A stretch of DNA of 64,000 bases from Eutypa lata (lineage: Eukaryota > Ascomycota > Sordariomycetes > Xylariales > Diatrypaceae). Shown one piece after another: positions 45,372 to 57,384 of this stretch; the first letter of the stretch is position 1, and each line of letters starts with the position of its first letter. The stretch is from assembly GCA_022661535.1 (NCBI GenBank), contig JAKULF010000003.1:372001-436000 (forward strand), given 5' to 3'. Below the pieces are notes generated by a model. It was not told the DNA's origin. It saw nothing but the letters and a program-made list of their open reading frames with translations, and did no database searches. A program made the translations under genes and the position numbers.

Positions 45372-45933
45372 AATTTTCTTTTTTTCACTTACTCTTTGCA
45401 TTCCATCCTCTCATAGCTAATTTTTCCTGCTCTAACACCAGGTGGGGTACACCTGATGGCGGCCTATAGTGGCAGTAAAAGGGTGAATACCAGCAATTAT
45501 AGGGAGTGTCTCGAGGTGTCACGTGGGACTCCTAGGGCATACAGATATGTACGTATTTCGGGCTCGCAGCCGAGGCAGTGCAGACTTTTCCAGACAATAA
45601 CACACATCACACTTTTCGAGAACTATTCGTAACCATTGTTTATCGACGCATCTTGACATATTCTGTATTTATCTGTTGCCACTCGATTACGTTTTCAGCC
45701 TCTCTTTAGAACTTAGGAAATATTAAAATCAGCAAAAGAAAAAAAGAAAAGAAAAACTTATGATAGATCATATTATGTGCTCATATGTTCCTTACTGGCT
45801 AAGGGATGAAGACGGTAATTGTGCTGTATACCTCATCACATTAATTGATAGATTCATGTTAAGTAAGGAGAATAACGTCTTGTTGTTTCATAGACACTAA
45901 AGTATCTACATAGACCAACTTGATCTTACATAT
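45372..45933. other. Intergenic
   Basis: No gene is seen. An AT-rich stretch with an A/G-rich run near 45735-45760 lies before the 3' end of the cupin gene. Confidence 0.6.
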
Positions 45934-46443
45934 CTACTTTTTAAACTGCACATCCCGGTATTCCTCATCAATCTGCACCAGAGCAGCCATACCACCTTCC
46001 TCGACGACTTTAGTTTCAATAACAAAGACAGCCAGCAACTTAGCGGGCTCCGTAGAGCTGAAGTTGTCGCTAATCTTATGGTGACACCCTGGTGCCTCGT
46101 ACCAACTACCCCCAGTCGGGATCACCTTCGTCGGCTCATCGTTCATCTTGTTCAAAAGTGTGCCCTCAAGCACGTACGCCGCGACAGAAGCTCCACCATG
46201 GCGATGGGGCGGTGTAGCGGCATTGGGGTCGAAGTCCACAGTCATACCGATGATGGATTTTCCGGGACAGTTCATCAACTTGTACTGGAATACCAGGGCG
46301 AGCGAGGGAAGGGGGCGACTGTCGTATACGTGTTAGCTTGGCTTGTCGTGATCAAGATAGTCGAGACTTCCACAACTTCCCCTAATCTAATCTGAAGGAA
46401 GTTTCACATACCTTCGGTCGTATTTGTAGTCCTCGAAAGACAT
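45934..46443 (-). CDS. Cupin domain protein
   Basis: Two exons, 46412-46443 and 45934-46318, joined across a 93-base intron (GTATGT...ACAG), give 138 residues. The first exon encodes MSFEDYKYDR. The fold is a single RmlC-like cupin: the metal-binding motif reads PPHRHGGASVAAYVLEG, and the second histidine motif is near APGCHHKIS. There is no signal peptide. Small cupins of this kind occur as isomerases, dioxygenases or carbohydrate-binding proteins, so the reaction cannot be told from sequence. It is transcribed away from the Zn2Cys6 regulator gene, about 1 kb apart. That layout makes shared regulation possible. Confidence 0.85.
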
Positions 46444-47454
46444 TGTGTTAGATAGAATTCGATTTTGCTTCTGGGGTCTGAGGTCACTACTTTACGATAT
46501 GCTCAATATGATGCTGGCTTCTGTCAAACATACTTATATACATAACTAGTGGTATACGTGCATTGCTCTTAACGACATATCTCTTCACATAGCCTATCAA
46601 TTCTGTCTACCAGTATCACCGTCTCAGTGTATAGTTTCTAGGTCACGACTCGGTTCAAAATACGAGTTGCTAAGCAGATAGTTGTCGTTGGTTCGTTCCC
46701 TTTGATTGGCTGAATTATATCGGCCTATATATAAACTTCTGATGACAAATGGAACCCATTCGACTCTACCGCAGATAGGCTATCTTACCTATGGTGATCA
46801 TGGGGAGTTCGGGTATCAGTCAAGTAGGTATGCATTGAAGACTACCGGAAGGATCTCATTGGCCAACCTTCATACTGTAAACAATTCCGTCTTCAGCTAT
46901 CTTGGCATTGACTTTCCGTTGCTGACAACCGACGACCTCCAAATCACTCGAGGATGTTTACATACTAACATCGAAGGACATTCCTATCACCAGGCTACAT
47001 TTCAGCACATAGATATATCTCTATATGTCTCATTCAACAACATGACGTGTTAGTCTCCTCGTGTTTGAGTATAATTGAGTGCAATCTCCAAGCTAATTAT
47101 GCAGCATGTTCATATTCCGATATCACAATGAACATGGTAATGTAATGTACATTCTAATATCCTGAAGCAGAAAACCGAAACGCCGAGGGGTTACTCTCGG
47201 GCGAGCACAAGTCGAGAAATCTTTCGTGTTGTGATCTTCAATCCCTGTTCCAAGAGTGACGACATGCATGATGCATGTCAGCAGATGGAACTTCTCCTCG
47301 GAGTGAAATTGAAGAAAAGCAAAACCCAGACTCCTCAACTTTGCAAAGATGGCGTTTTTCTCCCCCTGTGGTTATGCTGTTCTTGAGATTACCTTTTCAT
47401 TCCATTCACCGAGAATAATGATAGCCTACCGCTCAGCTTTCTAGGTATCTAACC
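46444..47454. promoter_or_regulatory. Divergent intergenic region between cupin and Zn2Cys6 genes
   Basis: About 1 kb between two divergent starts. Open frames here have no family features. Regulation of the cupin by the neighbouring Zn2Cys6 protein is possible; I could not identify a convincing CGG-inverted-repeat operator. Confidence 0.4.
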
Positions 47455-49544
47455 ATGATGCAGTCATCACATCCTAACCGCGGCACTTTCGCGGAAAGTG
47501 CAAGGCGCACCAAGCACCGTGTTTCATTAGCATGCCTTCCATGTCGTTCACGTCACATCCGGTGCAATGCTGCAAAGCCTACTTGCAGCCGCTGCACCTC
47601 TGATGGAATGCCGTGTATCTACACAAGTTCACGGCGCCATGGCAATCATCGCCGAAAGGCAGATACCGAGGCTACTTATCGGGAATCCCGCCATCAGGCT
47701 ATTCTGGATTCTCCAATTCCCGATCTAGGCCTATCGGTTAACTACGCCTCCTTGGGCAATGAGGCTCGAATGGGGGTTACATGCGGAAGCCCCTTCCATG
47801 CACCAGCTCCAGAGCGCCCGGAAGACATAGGCAGTGCAGCGTATAGCACAGATCAGCCAGCACTTGACGAAGACCTTATTGGCCTTTATTATACCTATTT
47901 CCATGCCGCTCATCCATGTGTATTACCCCGCTGGGCCCTGCAGCAATACTATAGGTCTGATCCAGTGCAGTTCATGCCCATCGTACTCGTCGTGCAGTAC
48001 ATCGGTTCTCTATTTGACTTGAGTATTAACTCGGAGCCTTACCTAGAGGCAGCGAGGCAGTCACTTCCATTATCCCCTTGTCCCGGAACTTTCCAGAGAC
48101 CGCACGAGATTCAAGCCATGCTTCTCTATTCGATAGCAGTATATTGGTGTGATGAGATCATCGAGGGCATCGATACTCTTGGAAAGGTAGTGAAAGGTGC
48201 TCTTGACTTAGGGATGCATCTAGAATCTTTCGCAATATCACATGGGTGCAACAGCTCAGTATTAGAGGAGAGTTGGCGTCGCACATGGTGGCAAATATAT
48301 GTTACTGAAGGTAACATCGCTGGAAGCACCCGTAAGTAGGACTCGGCCCTCTTGGTTCGCATTCATTGTCAAGCGTATCTCTTGTGGCTTCTCTCTTCCA
48401 ATGACCGATATCCACTATCCACCACTGATAATAAGTAATAGATACATTCCCCACACGTGTCTATAGTGTAAATATGAGTGCCCTACTGCCCTGTGAGGAA
48501 GACTGTTATGAGTCAGGGGTACGTATATACTCGCCTACTCCTACGTCTCTCAATTTGCCTAATTTTGACATATTGGTCATAGGAAATTCCTACTAGCCGG
48601 GCCTTAGAAGAGTACGACATGAGGGAGTTCCTAATCGACGATGATACGGGGTTTTCCTCATTTGCACATCACGTAGGACTTGCGAGAACAATCGATTTCG
48701 TATTATCACGGAACATACCCATGGATAGTAATATTGCTGTAATATGCGCACAGCTTGACATCGGCTTATCAGCCTGGTGTTCTTTGCTGCCCCGGGATAA
48801 ACGATGTTTGATGAGTAGTGAGCGAGACGTCGACATGCAACTATTTAAAGCGAACATGTTGATAAATACGTAAGTTGCGTCGTGTCTATATTTGATATAT
48901 CTTCGCTAAAAAGTGAAACCGGTAGATACGTCGTGGATCTCCACCGCCGTCTTTCAGACTTAGCCTACTTCGAGGTAGAATCGGTAGCGCGATGTGCCCC
49001 GCCACCTCCACCATCCAATCTAAGATCTTCAAGGCCAGACGAGACACGTCTTCACACGTCAAAGGCTCTCCTAGCGATTCAGAAGATAGGCGACTTACTT
49101 CCCATGCCATCTACTCTCATAACACACACCCCGTTCCTCATCTGCATGATCGCCAGCACTATGATAGCGCATCTCTCGGCATGCCGCTACCTGTTCAAGG
49201 GTCACGCTCTTCAGCTTGAGCGAGAACGCATCCGCTCCAGCATGGGGGCCCTACGAGTCCTGGGTGAATGCTGGCCCCTAGGGAAGCGCACATATCGAGA
49301 GATGGGCATCATTGCGCGAGAGATCTTGGGTCTCTTAGATAGGGATATACCCCGCATTCCATCTCCGCTGAGGAAGTCGCCTTTGGTAATCCCCCTCACG
49401 TTACAGCAAACACAGCCTGAGCCACTGATATCGAATGAGACCGTTGATATATATACGGATTATAAAGATTATTTAGATTCTAACGTCCTGTCCCAAGATC
49501 TCATCTCATATAATATGTATCCTACTACAGATAGGTCGCACTAG
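47455..49544 (+). CDS. Zn2Cys6 fungal transcription factor
   Basis: Four exons, 47455-48331, 48442-48518, 48583-48869 and 48926-49544, join in frame through GT...AG introns and give 619 residues. The binuclear zinc cluster has six cysteines at 27, 30, 37, 44, 47 and 54 (CX2CX6CX6CX2CX6C), with a basic linker after it. The middle is a fungal-specific transcription factor domain, seen in DLIGLYYTYFHAAHPCVLPR, the EESWRRTWWQIYVTEG stretch, and LLPCEEDCYESG across the second exon. Nuclear activator or repressor of an unknown gene set. A second ATG three bases downstream (47458) is equally usable. It lies next to the divergent cupin gene, with F-box-like and hydrolase genes downstream. No break is seen. 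Confidence 0.93.
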
Positions 49545-49997
49545 GTTGCCCCTATTTGTAAATAGTGGGGCTTTTCTCATCAAGCTACCCTGTTTCAGGA
49601 GAATATATTGTATATAAATTTTATCTATAGCTCCTCTATGTGTTGGTAAACAAATATTCACCTAATCATTACTTCCAAGTTCTTACTTTTTACCCACATC
49701 GTTCTAAGTAGGTCAAGACATCATCCAGATTCACATTTAGAGTTTAGAAATGCTTTTGCTCACGGGACTCTAATGGTCAGGCCGTGAAAGGTAATATGTT
49801 ATTGAGTTTCGGAAATAGGTGTCCAATCACGTTTATGTTGAACCTAGAAAGTCTCCTTCTAATGGTATAAATAGAGACTCAAGATACGCGTATATTCCCA
49901 TTCTTCAATCTCGCTTACCTCTGCCTCTTCTGTCTTTGCCTTCTTTCAATTTTCCAAACTCTATTTTCTTCGTAAGAACTCCCTCCAAACCAGAATC
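49545..49997. other. Intergenic
   Basis: No gene is seen. The last 100 bases before 49998 form a CT-rich fungal promoter/leader (cttcaatctcgcttacctctgcc). Confidence 0.6.
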
Positions 49998-51377
49998 ATG
50001 GCACCCTCTGACGTTTTTCTTCCTCCTGAAATTTGGGTTCTAATTTTGGGCAACCTAGATTCTTACGATGATATTCAATCATGCATCCAAGCATCGCCTT
50101 TCCTTTTAAAGCTCTATCTCTCTCATCGTGAGAGGACACTACGTCATATCACCGAGAATTCAATCGGCGACCCGAGAGCATTGAGCGATGCATTAGCAAT
50201 TGTCCGCTGGCCAACATTTACCCCTAGCGACGACGATGATGATTCAAGTCTACGCTCCTCGATCGAGGCCCATTTAGGAGAGTATACCCAAAGTACTCGA
50301 AAAGATGCAGTGTCAGCTGACTTCCACTCAATACGGCGCCTGAACAAGACCGTCACGGAGTTCATCTTTGATTTCGCTAACAAGGCCAAATCGCCTAACC
50401 CTGAATCGGCACACTGGAAGGTACCTTACTGGTCCCATCCCTCTTTCCCGATATCGCCTTTGTCTGACACGAAGCTGTTGTCCACCAGGGAGCTCATTAG
50501 TTTCAAGAGGGCCTTTCTCCGATACGAGCTTTTCGCTAGAGCCTTCCATATTCGACTGGGACAACCTTTATTTTCTGCGGTGGATCAACGTACGCTACTC
50601 GACGGTTTGTCCAAGTGCGATGGTGACCGCATCTGGGCTGTTTACCGCTACGTCAGGATGCAGTTTACGACGCTTCGTCGTCAAATCAACATAGACTTCT
50701 GGGATGAAATACGAGAAGCGAAATCTAACCCGATTGCACCCGAACGTCGAGGGGTTGCTTCCATTTTTGACTTCGAGGAGTTCGAAAGTTCCCCCGCTCA
50801 AGTACTCGCTTTCATGAGAGAGGATCTGCCCTGCTTTACCCAGGCAGGCGAACCCCAAGTTTTTGATAACACATTAAGCTCATTTGGTATCTGTTACTTA
50901 GCTGATATTCTCTATTCGACCAAAGATCGCTATCGAGAAATAGTGCAGAGGTCATATCGACAACATGCGTCTCGGGGTCTACGTCGTCACGCATTCCTCG
51001 AATCGGCTCTCCAAGAGTGGTATACGTTCATTAAAGTATCTCCAGAGGAACAAAAAGCTAAACAATTCTCCCAACGGCCTTGGAGCAGTTCATGGGGACG
51101 GAAAGTCAATAAGGAAAGATGCCTAGCTCTTAGAGGACAGGCTTTTTTTGACACGGTATCGACGTTGCCCGTCCCAAGAAATCCAGACCATCCACCTGTA
51201 CCATGTAAACCAACCCCTACTGAATTACCCCTCAATGTATTGATTCCTATTATAGGGAGGTACAGTAATTATCACTGCCACCAGACATTGCCTCACCGGA
51301 TATTGGCCCACGACGGCGTAGGTCATTATGAAATTCGAAGAGAATGGCTTGGGAAACGACAGGGAGTGATGTTCTGA
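49998..51377 (+). CDS. F-box-like fungal protein of unknown function
   Basis: A single exon encodes 459 residues. It opens with FLPPEIWVLILGNLDSYDDIQ, a degenerate F-box-like helix pair. The remainder is helical and lacks known catalytic motifs; an acidic loop (DDDDDSS) lies near residue 75. Such proteins form large lineage-specific families in Pezizomycotina. Binding to Skp1 is an inference from the first 40 residues only. The ATG sits after a CT-rich leader with ccagaatc just before it. Nothing indicates a break. Confidence 0.75.
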   Translation: MAPSDVFLPPEIWVLILGNLDSYDDIQSCIQASPFLLKLYLSHRERTLRHITENSIGDPRALSDALAIVRWPTFTPSDDDDDSSLRSSIEAHLGEYTQSTRKDAVSADFHSIRRLNKTVTEFIFDFANKAKSPNPESAHWKVPYWSHPSFPISPLSDTKLLSTRELISFKRAFLRYELFARAFHIRLGQPLFSAVDQRTLLDGLSKCDGDRIWAVYRYVRMQFTTLRRQINIDFWDEIREAKSNPIAPERRGVASIFDFEEFESSPAQVLAFMREDLPCFTQAGEPQVFDNTLSSFGICYLADILYSTKDRYREIVQRSYRQHASRGLRRHAFLESALQEWYTFIKVSPEEQKAKQFSQRPWSSSWGRKVNKERCLALRGQAFFDTVSTLPVPRNPDHPPVPCKPTPTELPLNVLIPIIGRYSNYHCHQTLPHRILAHDGVGHYEIRREWLGKRQGVMF

Positions 51378-51887
51378 GGAGACATAAGCAACCGAATTGA
51401 ATCTTCTTAGACTGTTAGCTCCTCATATCAGGGGTTAGCTCCAGTCAGGAACGTGCTTATACAGATCAGGGGCGTAATTACAGTCACGACTAGAGCTTTC
51501 AAAATGCTATCCATGACGAAGAGCTTGATGTGACGGCACACAATAACCCGAGGAAGAACAGCAGTTTCTGCCAAATATAAATATACAGCAGCACTGACAA
51601 AGTTTGCCCAATAATGTGGTTGAGTGTGATGCAGCCGAGGCAAGAATGACTTCAACGTCAAACTGGACCATTCAAGGGAAGGCTTAATCGTCGATATGCT
51701 GGTTTCAACTGTGTCTACAAATAAAATAAAATTTATCTTAATGTGTAGTCTAGTTTATCTTAGTCCTAGGTATCTCTTACAATATATATTTCAATCCGTT
51801 GTACTTTGATTTAAAAATATCACGCCGAGCCTAGCTGGATGCCAGCCAGCACTTGGTCATAAGTGCAAACAAACCCCATCACGTCCT
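51378..51887. other. Intergenic between convergent genes
   Basis: No convincing gene. It holds the 3' ends of the F-box-like gene and of the hydrolase gene. A 77-codon minus-strand frame with hydrophobic stretches at 51428-51661 has no supporting features. Confidence 0.5.
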
Positions 51888-52895
51888 CTATTCCGCTAGG
51901 CACTCATCTAGAAAACAAATTGCCTCTCTGACAGCCTCGGCCGCTTCCGATTCCCACCCAATTATGGGAGCCAGGGTGACGATATCGTGGGGGGCATGCG
52001 CAATTTCATATTCTCCAACGCGGGCTCTCCTATCACCAATATGCTGGGATTGGAAGGCCCTCTGCGCGTGTACGAAATTCTTGATCTCCGGCCTCAGTAT
52101 TTCGGCACCGCCCCACTGCACCCAGATCGGAACCTCTGTGGGAATCGCAGCGGTGACGGGCGAGAGGTAGGGGTCGCTATGGGCGACTCCCGTCTCGGAG
52201 CGTGGCAGGAACCCGCGGTATGTCCACGGGATGAGTTCCGGCGCCGCATGGTCGACGTGGGTGGCGGGCCTCTCGTCGGCGACGTCGACGCTGATGTAGC
52301 GGAGCAGCGCGATGGCGAGATGGGCCCCAGCCGAGTCGCCCGATAGGACGATATCCTGATGGGGGATATGCAAGTCATGCACTAAGAAGGAGTAGGCCGT
52401 GACAGCGTCCTGGAACGCGGCTGGGAACCTCCCTCCCGGCGCAGAAGAGAGGCGGTACACCGGACAGAAGATGGCGCTGCCCGGCCACGACTGTCGTAAA
52501 AGAGAGCTCATGAATTTCGTACTCACGTCGCGACCATCCCCTAGTACGTACGCACCCCCGCGAAGATGGAAAAAGACGCGTTGGCCTCTTTGATGGTGTC
52601 CGGGATGGGTGATGGGCTTTGTATGCCAGACCGCACCAACGGGGCCTGGACGGATCGTCGGGTCGCAAAGTAGGATATCACAATATAGATCGCCCTTGAC
52701 AGGTTGAATGACGACAAATCGCTCCTTCTCGGTTCCCGCCTCGAGACTGTGCGGGGTTTTGAGCTCAACCGTTGCTGCATATTTCCCGAAATATACGAGG
52801 AGTGCGCGGCTTAGCGATTGCCGGAAGGTCCAGTGGCAATTCGGACGCGTTGATGGGAAGAGGTAGAGGGTACACAGCCAGGGCAATCGCAACAA
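51888..52895 (-). CDS. HSL-family alpha/beta hydrolase, 5' end unresolved
   Basis: At least 335 residues in one frame. It belongs to the alpha/beta hydrolase fold 3 (hormone-sensitive lipase-like) group: the nucleophile elbow is GDSAGAHLA, and the catalytic histidine is likely in HAPHDIVTLAP. The oxyanion motif, normally HGGxx, reads FHLRGGAYVLGD, so the first His has become Arg. Open sequence continues upstream in frame to about 52960 (CPSIWTRQPGTAVYTAFF) and contains a likely membrane-anchor helix, but no ATG is present in that frame. The nearby ATG at 52962 is in another frame. The true start therefore needs an upstream exon or the gene is frame-broken at its 5' end. Substrates of this group are esters, often acetyl esters or lactones. 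Confidence 0.7.
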   Translation of the reverse strand: MLRLPWLCTLYLFPSTRPNCHWTFRQSLSRALLVYFGKYAATVELKTPHSLEAGTEKERFVVIQPVKGDLYCDILLCDPTIRPGPVGAVWHTKPITHPGHHQRGQRVFFHLRGGAYVLGDGRDVSTKFMSSLLRQSWPGSAIFCPVYRLSSAPGGRFPAAFQDAVTAYSFLVHDLHIPHQDIVLSGDSAGAHLAIALLRYISVDVADERPATHVDHAAPELIPWTYRGFLPRSETGVAHSDPYLSPVTAAIPTEVPIWVQWGGAEILRPEIKNFVHAQRAFQSQHIGDRRARVGEYEIAHAPHDIVTLAPIIGWESEAAEAVREAICFLDECLAE

Positions 52896-53735
52896 GGTGA
52901 GTGCCGCAAAGAAGGCTGTGTATACCGCCGTGCCAGGCTGGCGAGTCCAGATGCTTGGGCATGATGCGTGACTTAGCTGCTGTCGCCTAGGTTTGTTTTG
53001 AAAAGGCTAGCTGTGAAAATGGACAAATGTGAAGTGACGACCCAGCGCGGTCTTGGTGGAATATTAAGGTTATAGACTAGAGCTCAACGAGATCTACCTG
53101 GTTGCGGTTTCTCACAAAACATCTCTTCGTAAGGTGGCCGCGCATTATCTATACCCACTACCTATTAAGGCCAACTAATATCAGGTTGTAAGGTAAGGGA
53201 GATAATATTGTCCTACCAGCGACCAACGTACAGACCGACTAACCTGATAGAGGGCTACATCTGGCAACTAACGTTGTTATGTTACCTTGTATATCATATA
53301 TTTGGATGACCAGGTGGCAAGTTGCTCCCAAAATAATCAACATTGTCTACTATACATCTATCTACTTACGTAACCCACATATATTCTAATTATAATATGA
53401 TTAAAATGAAAATTAGAATAAGCTCACGATTATGATCCTCAATATAGAATAATCACTGATTATTACCAACGAACCGAGTATTATTCAAATTATAGCTTTT
53501 GACGTGTCATTTAATTTGGCAACAGTTACATGGGACGAATGGACCATAATAGAGGTAAACAAATAAATATATCGCCAAGTTGCTATACTTTCTTATTTTA
53601 TCATTTGCAGGTATTGATAACATAAAGAAGTTGTTACGATACACACCCTGATAATAGGTTATACATATAATGGGTTGTATGTACGATATGTAAATACCTA
53701 GGTAGATAATAGGTAGATATAGCATTAGGGAATAA
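52896..53735. other. Intergenic up to the retrotransposon edge
   Basis: Apart from the probable 5' part of the hydrolase gene (52896 to about 52960) no gene is seen. AT content rises toward the element, but normal dinucleotide mix persists until its edge. Confidence 0.5.
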
Positions 53736-54035
53736 TGTGCTTTCTAATCCTGCTTCCTATAACCCCAAATGCTTACGTAATATATTCATTTTAAGATTCT
53801 TTAAAACTTAAAACTCGAAACTAATTAATTAAAAAAAAAAAAAAAAAAATTATTTAATAATTAATAAATCTTATAAATATTAAAATATAAAACGAATTTT
53901 TTAAAAAATTTATAATAATTTTTTCATTATAAATTTACATATTATAAATTTTTTATTATATAATCTTTTTATTATAAAAAGCTTTATTATATTATATAAT
54001 ATAAAATTTTTATTATTTAACTTTAAAAATTTATA
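53736..54035. repeat. Left LTR of the outer element
   Basis: 300 bases that line up with 61211-61510. The first 40 bases (tgtgctttctaatcctgc) keep their G and C, whereas the inner 230 are A/T-only apart from CG steps. Differences from the right LTR are almost all C/T or G/A. Confidence 0.88.
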
Positions 54036-57000
54036 TTACTTTTTTTATTTTAAATAATTATTTTAATTATTTTAATTTAATAAACTTTATAAATATTATC
54101 GATTTTATTTAAATAATTACTTATTTATATATTATAAGTTTCGTATAAAATAATCGTCGTTTACGTAAATAAAAAATAAATTAATTTCGTTATATTTTAA
54201 TAAAAACGCGATTTTTTTAAAACTTTATATACGATATATATTTCTTAAATAATAATTTGTTATAATTTAAAATTTATCGTAATAAAGTTTATATTTTTTT
54301 TCGCGTTAATAAATTCGTAACATTTAATTTTTTATAATATAAATTCGAATTAAACTTTTCTTTTTTTATAAATACGTTTAAATTTAATTTCGTAACGCTT
54401 TTAAACCGTTATAATAATTCTTAACCATAAGCATTTTATATTATTTAATTAATTACTTTTTAAAGTTTATTTTTTTTTCTTTAATTAATTTTTAAACGTA
54501 TTCGAAAAGCTTTATTTAAAGTTATTTTTATAAAAGTTACGTTTTAAACATTAAAAAATAATTATTATAATCGTTTAATTTAAATGTTTTATTATATATC
54601 GTTATTACTTTTTAAAATAAATACGATAAATTTAATATAAAATTAATTTAATATTTTCGTAATATAATTCTTTTAATATTATCATTAACTTTTTTTATTT
54701 TATCGTTTTTACGAAGTTAAATTAATGTAATAAGTTTTATTATCGATTTATATTATTAATATTATTTTCGTATTTTATAATTATTAAACGCATCGATATT
54801 ATTATTAATTTATTCTTTTAAATAATTAAAAGTTATTTTAATTCGTTTAATTATAAGTATTATATTAATAAATTATATAAAAGATATAAATTATGTTTTT
54901 ATTTAATTTATAACGTATTTTATAATTATAAAAATTTTAAATTAATTAATAAATATATAATTAATCGTTTAACGTATAAAAAATATAAGTAATATAATTA
55001 ATTATAAATTAAATAATAAAAAGTTAAACTTTTTTATTAATTAATATATAAAGCATTTAAGTATAATTTATTATATTATTAAAGTAATTTTTAAATATTA
55101 AAATTACTTTAAAGCATTTTATATTAAAACTTTAATAATTAAATAATTTTAATTATAATGAATTTTTTTTAAATTTATTATTAAATTATTATATTTAATT
55201 ATTTTTTATAAAGTTTTTATTTTTATTATTATATTTATTATATATAAAAGGTTTTTTAAATATCTTTTATTTATTATTATTTTATATAACTTTTTTTAAT
55301 AAAAAATAAAGTTTTTATATATTTATTTTTTTTATAATATAAATAATAATATCGTTTCGTATTAAAAGTATTTATATATAATTTATAAATTAATTCGATT
55401 TAATTAATTAAAGTTTCGAATTAAATTAAGTTAATTTTTAATTAAATACGTTTAATTTTATATATTTTCGATAAAACGTAATAAATAATTTATAAAAATA
55501 TTTATTTTATTTAATTTATAAAAGATTTATATATTATAATGTTTAATAATATTAAAAAATTTAACGATTTATATTAATTATTTAATTTTTATATTTAATG
55601 TTTTAAATAATTTATAATTTATTATTATTATTACGTTTTTTTCTTTTATTTAATGTTATTAATATTATAAAGTTAATATTATTTTTAAAAGTTTTCTTTT
55701 TTAAATTATATATTTCGTTTATATATTTATAAGCTTTTTTAAAAAGTAAATTATAAAATAAAAAATTATTTCGTTTCGTTTTTTATATAAATAAAGTTAT
55801 AAAAAAACTACGTTAATATAACGTTAAAAAGCATTAGTTTTTATAATATAAAAAATTTATTAATTAAATTTTCGTACGATAAGTATTATTATAATTACGT
55901 CGCGAATTTATCGTTAAGTTATTTTAACTTTAATATTTAAAGTAATTTTATAATTTTTTAAACTTTTAATTAACTTTATTAAAAATATTAATATTTTCGA
56001 ATAATTTATAATTAAATAACGAAAATAACTTATTATATTAACGAAAACTTATATTTTAATTATAATTTTTAATTTCGATCGTTTTTATTTTATTAATACT
56101 TTAATTAAGTTAACTTTAATATTTTTTTTTAATATAACAAATTTAAAAAATATTTTTTTACAAATAAATATAATTAACTTTACGGCGTTAATTATTATAT
56201 CGTAATTTAATAATCGTTAAAATAACGTTTTTACTTTTATATAAAGTTATTTTAAAATTTTTTTTTATATTATAATATTATTAATTATATTTAAAACGAA
56301 TTTTTAAAATAATATTAAAATCTTTTTTATTAAAGTTTAAAAGATTATTAATATATTATAAAAATTAAAAAATATTATTATTTATTTATATAAATCGAAT
56401 AAAGTTATAAAAGTCGTTTTTTTTTTATATAATTTATAAATTTTAATATATTAAAAATCGTTTTTAAAGTTTATAAAATAATAATATCGATACTTTATTA
56501 TTTATTAAATTTTATTCGTTACGTTTAATAATAAATAAGCGTTTTTTTTAATAATTTTATTAAGTTTTTAATAATTATAATAAAAACGTTAAATAATATA
56601 AATATTATTTTTATTTAATTTTTATTATTTATTTAAATACTTTTTTAAATATTAATAAAGTTAATGTTATTTAAAGTTTTTAATCGTTTTATATAGTTTT
56701 TAAAATATATTTTTATATAAAATCTTATATTACTTTTAATTATATTAAATTATATTTTTATAATAATAATTTAATAAATAAGTAATTATTTATATTAATG
56801 TAATATTTAATTTTTATTTTAATATTTTTACGTTTTTTAATAAATTTAAATAATTTTAAAAATTATTTAATATATTTTCGTAAATACGTTTTAATTATAA
56901 AATCGTTAATAAATGTTTTTTTATATTAATTTACTTTCGGTTTTTTTAATTATATATATATTATTTTAATTATATAATTATTTATATATTAAAATAATAT

Positions 57001-57138
57001 TTCGTTAATTAATATTAAATATAATATTAACTTTTTTAATATTTTATTTAAAATTATATTTTTATTTTTTTTATTATAATTATATTATATTTTAAATTTA
57101 TAAAATATATTTTTTTTTAAAATTAATTTACTTAAAAA

Positions 57139-57384
57139 TGTTATTACGAATTAAATAAAAAAACGTATTACGTAATTTTAAACATTTAAAAAATAAATAA
57201 AAATAACAAGTTAATAAAAAAAAAAAAAATATAACAATAACTAATACTTTTAAACTATTTATATATAAATAAAATAAATTCTTTAAAAATTCTTTTTATT
57301 ATAAATATTTTTTTATTATCTTAATCACTTAACCATTATTATAACCACTTAACTTATACGTATTATTTAAAATAAATCGTAACA
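57139..57384. repeat. Left LTR of the nested element
   Basis: About 246 bases from tgttattacgaattaaat to aaataaatcgtaaca. It includes a poly(A) run and the string ttataaccacttaactt, which appears as ttataattacttaattt in the other copy, that is, C-to-T differences. Confidence 0.8.

Noticed and set aside
46706..47053. Frame of about 115 codons between cupin and regulator genes
   Set aside because: It starts at a non-ATG codon, lacks a family match and lies in the shared promoter region.
51428..51661. Possible small membrane protein on the minus strand
   Set aside because: Only a moderately hydrophobic 77-codon frame, no relatives recognised, lies between convergent gene ends.
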